Shown: piece by piece, positions 1-9,335 of the stretch
Layout: every line of letters begins with the position of its first letter
How positions within the stretch are numbered: position 1 is the stretch's first letter
Source of the DNA: Chloranthus sessilifolius
Taxonomy: Eukaryota > Streptophyta > Magnoliopsida > Chloranthales > Chloranthaceae
Reading direction: 5' to 3'
DNA: 64,000 bases
NCBI GenBank assembly: GCA_021018995.1
Contig: CM037586.1
Location: 146,734,060-146,798,059 of the forward strand
Notes under the pieces: generated by a model
The model's input: only the letters and a program-made list of their open reading frames with translations
Databases searched by the model: none
Told to the model about the DNA's origin: nothing
Program-made: the position numbers and the translations under genes

Positions 1-46
1 AACCTTGGGTTATTTTCGAGGACGAAAATTCCCAAGGTGGGGAGGA

Positions 47-2532
47 TGTAATAGCCCGAAAAAGCATGCTAAACTATGACCTCGAGATCCGTGCTCGATC
101 GGTCATAGGTTTGACCAAATAGAAGTTCAATAGTTAGCATAGAGTGTAATGAGCGGACGTGATGTGATGGTTTGCGTGGCTATGTGGGGTGTGTTGTAAA
201 TCTGAAGTCACATACACCTATCGAGGTGCATGTGCTCAACACACAAGCTGGGGGAAAGATAAAAGGGTTTAATAACCCTAAAATCCTGGAAAATTGGTTG
301 TTGAAGGAGTAAAGAAGAGAGAGAGAGGAGTAAAGAGGGTGATAAAGCAAGGAGTCATTGTGAGTGATTGGAAGGGGGATTCAAGTATTAAAGAGGCCGA
401 TTCTGCGCAAGGAATCCGTTCAAGCAAAGCTGGAACCCTAGCCTTCCGACCACTTGATTTGAAATCAATTTGAGATTTGATTCAAGGTAAACATTTGTGA
501 ATGAAATGCATAGATTGTAGAGGTTAGATTATAGTTGAAAATGGTGTAAATCATAGGTAAATGGCTTAGAAAAGTAGAGGAAAAAGTGTGGAAAAAGATT
601 GAGAAGAAACTGACAAAGTGAATCGACAATTTCGATTAATCGAAATTGGGTTTCGATTAATCGAAATTGGCCAGGAAGTTGAAAAGTCAGTGGACCCCGA
701 TTTCGATTAATCGAATTGGAGTTCGATTAATCGACTTTGGATTTCGATTAATCGATTTAGGTATCGATTAATCGACTGGGAACCTCCAGTGGACCTCAGG
801 GGATGGAGGAAATGACTTGGGGAAAATCGACTAATCGAAATGGGATTTCGATTAATCAATTTCAATTTTCGATTAATCGATTTTAGGAACTCGATTACTC
901 GAATTGAGAATCGGCTTGGCTGAACAAAGAATTTCGATTAATCGAATTAGGATTCGATTAATCAAATGAGAATCTCGATTAATCGATTTGAGAATCGATT
1001 AATCGATATTGACTTTTAATTAATCGATTTTGGAAATCGATTAATCGAATCAGATTCGATTAATCGATTTTGGAGTTCGATTAATCGACTGAGATAAATA
1101 ATGTTAACTTTTGAGTTTGACTTTAAGATTCTTGGAGAGTCTTGGACCTTCTTTATTGCATCCTTTGTGATGTGTTTCACCTGTTATGTGGTACCATAGG
1201 TGGTACGTGTGAGCTAGTGCACAAGGAGCCACGTGGGACCTTGATGCATTGATCAAATGAAGACTTGAGGTAGGAAACACCTTGAACATGTACTTTATTT
1301 CACAAGAGCATGTATGTAGTGATATAGAATTCTAATTCAAATATTTATTTCTTAAGAATTGTGAAAAGTGTGTGTGAGTAACACCCATAAGAGCAAGTAT
1401 AATGAGCCATCCCCAGGGGATGAAGAAGTAAAGAGATAAGAGCATCAGGTGTGATGCAAGTGAATGGATACATCCCAAGGATGTATCCAAGATTGAATCC
1501 TGTTTGATAGGGCCTAACTGATATAAGATAGCACACTTACACGGTGAATAACTATATGTAAGGCACCGATATTTTTGTTATTTGAGGTTTGATAGGGTAC
1601 CCAAGCGTGGCGGGATATCCACGACCGACGGCGGGATATCCCGTGACCGATCTGACTGAAACCGTAAGCCGGTCGGAGGCTTATCTACATAGTAAGCACC
1701 CGAGGTGTTGATTTGAGACAAGTGAAACCCATACCAATCCCAGGGAAAGGGCTTGGGTACTATATTGTATTCAGAATACGTTAAAGTGTCTATATAGATG
1801 GCGATGAAGGGTATCTCATCGGGGCTCGATGCTATATTGCTCGGGGATTACTTAAGTTGAAAGTTTAAGCTTTAGGCCTTTTCATCATCATTCATGAGTA
1901 AACAAAAGACACGAGTAAACTACCAGTAAGAATGTAATACTTTTAACTCTTTTCATCAATAACTGCATAGACACATCATGCATGTCATATCATGGAATAT
2001 ATGTGAGTAGTAATTTATATGTTCAACTGTGTTTGTTCTCTATTGAGCTAGGATGTAGCTCACCCTATAGACTATACGTCGCAGGTCCACAACTAGCGAT
2101 TCTTAGGGTTTCGAGGAGGCGACCCCGGTGAGTCGGACCTTGCGGCCGTGAAGAGTTGGAGCTACCTCCCGAGGACTTCTTCTGAGGACTCAGTTGTTTG
2201 AGGGCTTTTTGAGAGAGATTTGTACGGCTTGGTATGTCAAGCCTTGTTTTGTTTAACCCTGTATATATTGAGTTGGAATTATTCTTTTGGGACGAACCAT
2301 CCGTGATGATTGCTATCGTCGATGGTTCGGATCGGTTCTCCATTCATGCAGAGGCATGAGGGTAGAACTGTCTTTTAGAGAACTGCTTTAATATAGATTT
2401 AAATTTCGTAATTTCATTTATTATTCTATTTGATGCTTGATATACCAATGTTCCGTGCATAGCTAAGGGGCACGGTCAAGATGATCGTGCTGATGGCACG
2501 GGTTTCGGGGTGCCGAAATCCGGGCTGTCACA
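47..2532 (+). repeat. 3' LTR of Gypsy-0
   Basis: This LTR of about 2.49 kb begins TGTAATAGCC after a polypurine tract and ends GGGCTGTCACA. Its position relative to the partial internal region makes it the 3' copy. Conserved blocks shared with the LTRs at 29726, 39299 and 54406 lie in the same order, which supports homology over the full length even where the sequence has diverged. Short ORFs within it are chance reading frames. Confidence 0.85.
620..1092. repeat. Array of TCGATTAATCGA palindromes in the Gypsy-0 LTR
   Basis: By hand I count 13 exact CGATTAATCGA cores, plus about five one-base variants, in roughly 470 bp at irregular spacing of 15-60 bp. The 12-mer TCGATTAATCGA is its own reverse complement. 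The array sits about 570 bp into the LTR, the same place at which Gypsy-1 and Gypsy-2 carry a different palindrome. It could be a set of protein-binding sites, but the sequence shows only the repeats. Confidence 0.9.
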
Positions 2533-2716
2533 ACACACCCATAATTCTGAACCTTTAATAAAAAGTAAAAACAACAAACAATACCTTAGTTGTAGGAAGT
2601 GGAAAGGCTTTGCGAAGATTAAAGTGCATCTGATGACGAGGTGCACAAGAAATGGCATAATTAAAACCACATTAGTCATTGACCTTAAAAAAATATCCAG
2701 GAAAAAATTCCAACTC

Positions 2717-3215
2717 GCCAAATAATGTCAATAGTTAAACATTCCTAACAACCAAATTTCGATAATGTGTCGGACCCTGTCCTATCACTCTTTCGGGAAC
2801 CATTTGAGACAATATCTTGAACCAATATCCGCCTTCACAAGGCCGAATCAAATTCCCACTAGGCAGAATTTCAACTCTTACAAATTCAGCAGCAGCAGAT
2901 CCATTCGGTCCACCCCCAGAACCAGTCAGCGTGCAGCAGCTAACGTAGTTGGAGCACACTTCTCAAAGCCACCAAGAGTTAAGTAAATCAAATGGGGAAC
3001 AAAGTAAAGATTCTAAGAACAATCAATGCTCATATTGGTAAGTCCATAATTCTAAAAAGGACTAAATTGTCAACCAATGCTTACGAACAGGTTTCAACTT
3101 AACACTCATTATTTAAAAAGAGTTGGAATTAGGTGGCACAGCAGTTTAGAGTACTAAACAGGGGTTGAAACAGAGCCATTGTTATAGGTATGTTTAACTA
3201 TTGACATTATTTGGC
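2717..3215. repeat. Inverted-repeat-bounded unit containing an HD-ZIP III fragment
   Basis: A perfect 26-bp inverted repeat lies at 2717-2742 and 3190-3215, with weaker similarity continuing inward. The 450 bp between the arms includes a class III HD-ZIP coding fragment. This resembles a small DNA transposon that has picked up host sequence, but I see no clear target duplication and cannot assign a superfamily. Confidence 0.55.
2828..2932 (-). pseudogene. Class III HD-ZIP START-domain fragment (REVOLUTA-like)
   Basis: The minus strand encodes about 35 residues containing TLTGSGGGPN, EFVRVEILPSG and LIRPCEGG. These match the START-domain stretch of class III HD-ZIP transcription factors, where REVOLUTA-type proteins read LTGSGGGPN, FVRAEMLPSGYLIRPCEGGG. 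The match stops at CEGG, and the following residues do not continue into the family's next block, so this is a partial exon only. The full proteins are roughly 840 residues, with a homeodomain, leucine zipper, START and MEKHLA domain. The fragment lies inside a 26-bp inverted repeat, which suggests capture by a transposon. It is not a working gene. Confidence 0.75.
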
Positions 3216-3424
3216 AAACACTGTTATTTTACTCGGCAAGCAATGGCATTGTAAAGTTCCCCTCCCATGTTGTTAATAGGAATTAGGTACAAGTAATACA
3301 AATCGACTTAATGTTATAGGTAATATATAGTGGGCAGGAATTACATTGATGCAAAGCTTAATAAAACCAAATTGTAAAAACTAATCAACGTGTTAACCTG
3401 CATAAGACCAGAATTTTGGAGTTC

Positions 3425-3936
3425 GTTGTGGATATTGATAGTGTTACAAATTTGGCTAATAGTATGGGATGCGTGGTGGACTCTTTAGCTTGTTCGTATC
3501 TTGGGTTGCCCCTATGTGCCTCTCTCTGGGAACCCGTGATTCAACATTTTGAAAACAAATTGGTTGTGTGAAAGGGGAAATTGGTTTCTATTGGTGGTAG
3601 GCTTGCCCTCATTAAGGCTACCTTGTCCAATCTTTCGTTTTATTTCATGCCAATGTTTAGTTGCCTGATGGCTGTTATTGAAAGGATGGAACAAATTGAG
3701 AGAAATTTCCTGTGAAAAGGTAGAGGAGAGTAGAGGAGATATCACTTGGTTAATTGCAAAGGGTGTCACTTCTTTAGAAAAGGAGGAGGTTTGACGATTC
3801 ACAAACTTAGGGAGATGAATTCGGCTCTGCTTGGTAAATGGTTCTCGAGAATTTCTATGGAAGGTCAAAAGCAGCGGCTGGTGGGTTTGCTGGTTTGTAA
3901 ATATGGAGAGCTCAGTGAGAGGTGGTTCATTCACTA
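3425..3936 (+). pseudogene. L1-type LINE reverse transcriptase, C-terminal part (piece 1)
   Basis: One frame reads through conserved C-terminal blocks of plant L1-type LINE ORF2: ACSYLGLPLCAS, LWEPVIQHFENKL, GGRLALIKATLSNL, then YHLVNCKGC and LREMNSALLGKW. Three internal stops (near residues 50, 99 and 104 of this stretch) and missing N-terminal endonuclease and polymerase-core segments show it is dead. The matching downstream part of ORF2 resumes at about 5655 on the same strand, so about 1.7 kb of foreign DNA separates the two pieces. Confidence 0.8.
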
Positions 3937-3939
3937 GGG

Positions 3940-5650
3940 GGTCAGCCTGGACGCTCCCGTTCTGGGTGCAGGGGTTACTCGTCCTCCCTTTCTGGGGTCT
4001 TGGCCTCCACCCCTTACTGTCATCCATTTTTTTCCTTGTATTTTTTTCGTTTTCTTATAGTTTTCGTTTTCTTTTTTGCTGAGCATCTCACTTAGCCTAT
4101 TTGATCTGCTGTAATTTCATTTCCATTAGGCTTCATTCGGATAGAGGAATTTGAATTTGAAATCATGGATTTGAGACCCTCAAATCCAAATCCCTTGTTT
4201 GGATTAGCTTAGATTTGGATTTGAGCAAACCCACCTTCATTTCAATGACATTGTTAGTATAGATTCGAGGAATTGGAAATAACTCCTCTCACAAGCTATT
4301 CACATTCAAATCTGCTGGATTTGAGTCTTAGCCAGAGCAAACATCTCCATCTCTGCATTTGGGGCCACTCAAGGAGCAACTTCTTTCCATCCCCATAAGC
4401 ATAAACTAAAAAGCAAGTCTCTCTCTCTAAAAAAATCTACGTCTGTCTGTCTCTCTCTCTCTCTCTCTATAAACTCTACCTCTCTATCTTACAGCTTCTC
4501 TCTCTATCTATGAATTTTGTCTCTGCGTTCAGCCACTCTCACTCTATATAAATTCTCCCTCTCTCTCGCACTATCTCTACAAATTCTGACTCTCTCTCTC
4601 TATAAACTCTACCTCTCTATCTTACAGCTTCTCTCTCTATCTATGAATTTTGTCTCCGTGTTCAGCCACTCTCACTCTATAAATTCTGCCTCTCTCACAC
4701 TATCTCTACAAATTCTGACTCTCTCTCTCTCTCTCTCAAATAAAATTAAAATAAAACTTAGACCTGCAACACCTAGAGGATCCCATTTTAAAATTTTTTT
4801 AAAAATCCATTCCGTGAGAGTAATAGTTTTAGGGTTTCTAAACCCCCCCCCTCTCTCCATTTGAAACCACATGACCTTCCTCTTCACAAATTAATTTTTC
4901 AATTCCAACTTATATTTTAAAGAGAAGATTTAGAGAGAGAGAGAGAAGATGGAAGGTTTATCAATTTCTCTCTCTAATTGAATCTTGAATCTAGAGCTTC
5001 TCTCTCTCTCTCCCTCTCTCCCTCTCTCTTTCCTTGCAAGCACAAAAAGATAAGGGGGGCTGCTGCTAAACCCCACTCTGTCCTCTACGCACACATTCCA
5101 AACTTTGAATATCCACCATTAAGTACAGCTGAAAATCGTTGACTGCTTGAATCGGACGATGGAGATTGTTTTTCTTTCCGATCTTTCACACAAATGATCT
5201 TGAGATCATGTGCATATCATCAGACGGTCAGTTTTTTACATGTGACACATATCCCAAAAAAGGGACCCAAAGACCACTGGCACAAGTAGAGGTTTTGTAG
5301 TTGTTGGATTCTTATGAGTTTGTTGGGGCCATTGTTGTCAGTGACCCATTTGAATTTGGAAATAGACTCAAATTTAGGTGTAATGTAAAAAAATGAAACT
5401 TAGTTTATGGATGATTAAATAATAGCGGTTAGGTTATGCTAAAATGTGTTCTTATTAAGATGACCAATTGAAGCATTTTATAAATTCTCAAGTAAAATTT
5501 AAATGCCCCCCTTTTTACCCATCCAATCAAAGGATTTCTAAATCCAAACATTTGAAATTCAGAATTTCAAATATCAAGATTTCAGATACTTTCCACAAAT
5601 CCAAATCCATGCATTCAAAGGGGTTTGTTCTATTAAAGCTAAGTCTTGCT
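3940..5650. other. Sequence separating the two LINE pieces
   Basis: No gene is seen. The stretch holds a CT-rich region (about 4430-4740) with a 133-bp tandem duplication, further CT/GA runs near 4930-5030, and at 5138-5273 a segment resembling one arm of the foldback repeat at 52119-52439. AAATCCAAATCC-type motifs near both ends (about 4140-4220 and 5530-5610) in partly inverted orientation hint at a DNA transposon inserted into the LINE. I could not define clean ends. Confidence 0.4.
4468..4735. repeat. CT-rich tandem duplication, period 133 bp
   Basis: Two copies of a pyrimidine-rich unit start at 4468 and 4601 (both begin TATAAACTCTACCTCTCTAT) and differ by a few bases. Embedded CT dinucleotide runs probably drove the duplication by slippage or unequal exchange. 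Confidence 0.85.
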
Positions 5651-5654
5651 AGTG

Positions 5655-6600
5655 TACCAGGTTTGAGTGGGGTGATGGGTCAGGTTTCCTATTTTGGGAG
5701 CATATATCGGTGGGGAGGTTGCTTTGAAAGTACATTTTGAGGGGATCTATCGCATCACCTTGTCTCAGAGTGCATGCATTGAGTAATTGGCTCAAATTAC
5801 AGATGGTACTTTGGTTTGGGATATTAGATTTGACAAACTTGTTGATCCTTATTGAAGGATGTAGATGTACTAGGGCAGGCCAGGACAGAATCATCTAGCG
5901 GTTGAAGGGGAATGGTATTTTTTCAGTTAGGAGTTTCTATCAGTGCTTGGTTAGACAACCATTGGTCAATCATAGCTGGGTTGGTCTGTGGAGGTTTTGT
6001 TCTCCACCTAGAGTTCATGTTTTTAGCTTAAGCTTAGCATGGGGTAGAATTCTGACTGTAGAGCAGTTGATTAAAATAGGGAAGAGTTTTTCGCAATAGA
6101 TGTGTGACGTGCCTTCAAAAAGAATAGACTGCTAATCACTTGTTTATCCATTGTGTGTTGGCTAGGGAGATTAGGTTATGGTTTTGAAGACTTTTGTTTC
6201 CTGGATTTTTCCCTGTTCTTTGTAAGGAGGTATTGACAATGTGGGAGGGGGAACGTGGATGGTATCAAGGGGACATTTTGGGATGGGTGGTTATTTGGGC
6301 CATTTGGTTCAAGAGGATTGAGGAATGACAGAATTTTCTGCGAAGTTAGAAGGTCGTTTGCTATGATCATGAGGAATGCTCAGGATTGGGTCCTTGGCTA
6401 GATTTTGTTGGACAAGGATGGGTAGGGAGAGGGTGGCAGTTTGGAGATTCAGGATGCTTGGGATGTTTTGAGTGAGTCGCCAAGCTGAGGTTTATGTGTT
6501 CCCGCTGGCTTTGGGCTGCCCCTGGGATTAGGAATGAATATGTGGTAGAAAACCAGGTAATGTCATTTGAGATGCATTGGTTGTGCCCATAAAAAAAAAT
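5655..6600 (+). pseudogene. L1-type LINE ORF2 C-terminus and 3' end (piece 2)
   Basis: The plus strand shows the final part of an L1-type ORF2: WGDGSGFLFWEHI, then KGNGIFSVRSFYQCL, LWRFCSPPRVHVF, ILTVEQLIK, a zinc-knuckle-like C..C..(T)ANHLFIHC region near 6110-6165, and WAIWFKRI near 6290. Several stops and frame changes are present. The run of A after 6589 may be the original poly(A) end. This continues the domain order of the piece at 3425-3936, and the two most likely derive from one insertion. Confidence 0.7.
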
Positions 6601-7040
6601 AAGCGAATGTGCAGCGATAGAAGAGAAATCAGGTAATGTCATTTGAGATGTGTTGGTTGTGCCCTTCGGAGAACTGGAACAGCCACTGTACATATTGCCC
6701 AGCTCATTTAGCAACTCCCCTGTCCTCTTACTCTCATATCCCCGTGGTATGTTAACTATGAAACCAAGTCAACTGTTCCCAGTTATCCCTCTCCTATGCC
6801 TACTGAATAACTAGCAGATAAATAAAGACCACAGCCACATAATGTAGGGCTATTGCTGATGGTTTTGGCCCAGTGTAGGCCAAACTATATCGAAGGACAT
6901 ATTGCCTAGCTCATTTAGCAATACAGAGGACTACAGATACTTTTACAAATCACACATAAAGCCATTACTTAGTCCTCCTCTCCTTGTTAAGACATCTAAT
7001 ATCTGTACATACCATATACATTAAGGACCAAACTTATATT

Positions 7041-7250
7041 AAAGGAGATATTACTCAGCTTAGTTAGCAATACAAATATAATGATACAATAACCCATAGA
7101 CAATATGTTTTGAGTTTTTATGTTTGAAAAAAATATAAAAATGGAGATGATTAAACCAGCTCAGTTAGCAATACAAATATAATGATACAAATAACCCATA
7201 GACAATATGTTTTGAGTTTTTCTATTGAAGAAAATATAAAATCGGAGATG
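7041..7250. repeat. Tandem duplication of about 100 bp
   Basis: Two direct copies start near 7041 and 7141. Both contain CAGTTAGCAATACAAATATA or a one-base variant and AACCCATAGACAATATGTTT. A related TTTAGCAA segment occurs near 6695 and 6915. No coding potential is seen. Confidence 0.8.
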
Positions 7251-7382
7251 ATCGGACAAAAAGTAAGAAGTAGAAATAGAAATAAAAATTTAACATAGTT
7301 CATCATAATCTAGGGATCCAAAAAATCCGAATTAAACTCCAAATGAAGAACAAGAAGCTTTTGGAAATCAATTGCATCCATA

Positions 7383-7388
<6 letters not shown>

Positions 7389-7437
<49 letters not shown>
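7389..7437. repeat. AT dinucleotide microsatellite
   Basis: An uninterrupted run of about 24 AT units follows a short A tract. Similar runs occur at 12846-12891 and 15572-15624. Confidence 0.95.
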
Positions 7438-7439
<2 letters not shown>

Positions 7440-8127
7440 TTGAATTAAACATAAACATAGCAAAATATGAAGAACCATGCCTGTAAAAGGGAAATCTCCA
7501 TTTGAGAACCCCAAGGAAGCTCCATCTAATATAAATTGCATTAAATGCCTTAGCTAGATTAGATCGAGCACGGAGAATGGAAGAACTCGGCTCTGGAATC
7601 GATTGAATTGGACGACGTTTAGAAGATCCGATCAGAGGAGAATGGGATACGGCGAGATTTCGAAGCTCTAATCAATGTGACTTGGTCAAACGTGAGGTTA
7701 TTGTAGTCGACGATCCCGACGGAGCTGAGGGCAGATCTGACGCGTTTAGAGATGCGTGAGGATCACTGATGCGTGGATCGCGATGATCTCTAATGCGTGA
7801 AGAATAGCTAGAGTTTTGGAGAGAGAAATCTGAGTTTGCAAAGATAACCAGCTTCCAATCCATCTCAAATCCTCCGCTCCACGAGATCAAAACTATAAAA
7901 CATACTAGATTAGCATTCATCGGCTCCTGATCTCCCAATCCATCTCAAATCCTCTGATCCATCTCAATCATATAGCAATCTAGGGTTTGTCCAGAGAGAG
8001 AGGAAGTGGAGAGAGAGGTGGTTTTGTACATATATAAAGAGAAAAAGAGAGGCTTCGGTTGGGCCCAATAGACTTGCACGTGAAGAGTGGATAACAGGAA
8101 CGTGACGAGGGATAATATATTGAACCA

Positions 8128-8238
8128 CTGTTTTAACTTCAAAAACTACTGTTTAAGGGAGTGGATATTACACCACTATTTTAAGCAATCGTTTATTTTA
8201 TATTGCTACAATGGTTTTTCCTTCATTTTGACGTAGCG
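8128..8238. mobile_element. CACTA-type terminus (element A), partner not found
   Basis: The stretch ends TTTTGACGTAGCG and is preceded by repeated ACCACTGTTTTA / CTACTGTTTAAG motifs, the pattern of a CACTA subterminal repeat region. The same terminal consensus occurs at 11266 (TTTTGACGTAGTG) and, inverted, at 22927 (CACTATGTCAAAAT). I could not find a left end with a matching 3-bp duplication. Confidence 0.5.
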
Positions 8239-9335
8239 TATATATAAGCCCCGGTTTGGTAATAAATGCAGCCTTTAGTCATCACTCTTTAATTAACAAG
8301 CCATTGACTCTATGAATTCAATGGTGAAATTGAAAAACAAGGTTTAAAGAAAATAATACTAATAATAACAATTATCAGAGAGACTAAGATGTAGTCATTT
8401 TTTTATTGAGCCCTACTGTGTTTCATCTCGTTGCCTTAATTGTAAATCACCTTTTAGAATTAAAGTTGCAATGTAATTTCTTGTATAACTTATCAATCAT
8501 ACATATGATTGGTGTCATGTTCCAGAGAAGAAAACAAACAAAATAAGAAAAAAAGCCCATTTTACTAGAGGAAGGTGAAAGTAGTCACTCATCGAACTTA
8601 CTTGATACCTTGCAACACGGTCCATTCGTTTCACGTCCTTGACCCAATCAACAATAACAAGCTCCATCAGGTGCTTTCTGGCATGAACCTACACATTGCA
8701 ATATAAACATAAATAATCAGTACAACCTTCGACACCAGAATCTAGAAGAACAAATACAAATCCATATAAGGAAAAATTGACAACCTTGGATTTATCAAAT
8801 GAAAATTGTTTATTGCGGACTTCGACACCAAAGAAGCCTTGCTGTATTTTTATTTTTATTTTTCTAGTGCTCAAATTCAAAACCCTCTATATGTAAGTTG
8901 TTACGTCCCAACCGTTAATTTGACTCATCAATTAATGGTGAAAGAAATACAAAGAGCACGAACAAAATAGATATAGAGGCCTATTTAATATTAAGTAATT
9001 AAAAAAAAGACAATTATGAATAATAAAAAAGTCATGATATACCAGGCAACGTCCATCCAGCTAGTAGGTGAAAAATTGACGCTCTTGAAGGACTTTTAAA
9101 TTGTGTGGAAGTTGTTGCTCCCTAATTTTGAAGTAAAGATGGTGACAAGTCATATGCAAGTGTGGTTAAAATGTAGTCGTATTTTATGCATACTCAAAAG
9201 AGGTCATAGCAGCAACCATTCCTGAAAACAGAACAGCCAAACACCATATTCGTGTTTTATGCAAATCAGAACAGCCACAAAAACTGATGGGTGTGGTTGA
9301 TAACCTTGCAAGCCTGTAATTGGGTCCACCACCTG
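8239..9335. other. Intergenic stretch with one exon-like segment
   Basis: Mostly AT-rich. On the minus strand, 8608-8695 encodes about 28 residues including HLMELVIVDWVKDVKRMDR without a stop, flanked by plausible splice signals. It looks like a captured exon, but I do not recognise the parent gene. Nothing else is supported. Confidence 0.3.

Larger units (their letters stand above)
1..2532 (+). mobile_element. Gypsy-0: 3' end of an LTR retrotransposon
   Basis: The window opens inside the last bases of a Gypsy-type element. A purine-rich tract (about 35-46) precedes a TG at 47, and one long LTR runs to a terminal ACA at 2532. The last 60 bases and several internal blocks (for example the GAATAACTATATGTA block near 1543 and the GCTCGATGCTATATTGCTCG block near 1826) recur in the LTRs of Gypsy-1 and Gypsy-2, so it belongs to the same lineage. 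The coding region lies outside the window, so wholeness and age cannot be judged. Confidence 0.85.
6601..8120. other. Intergenic, no gene seen
   Basis: Apart from the 100-bp tandem duplication and an AT microsatellite I find nothing coding. The part from 7560 to 8120 is less AT-rich and resembles an untranslated leader read on the minus strand. It ends at a CACTA-type terminus, so it may be transposon-internal DNA. Confidence 0.5.

Noticed and set aside
620-1092. CRISPR-like array
   Set aside because: The repeats are short palindromes with irregular short spacers inside a plant LTR; this is not a CRISPR structure.
1104-1536. Short minus-strand open frames in the Gypsy-0 LTR
   Set aside because: They lie wholly inside a non-coding LTR and are not conserved in the related LTRs.
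3512-4027. Minus-strand open frame of 171 codons
   Set aside because: It is antisense to the LINE reverse transcriptase remnant and has no recognisable family.
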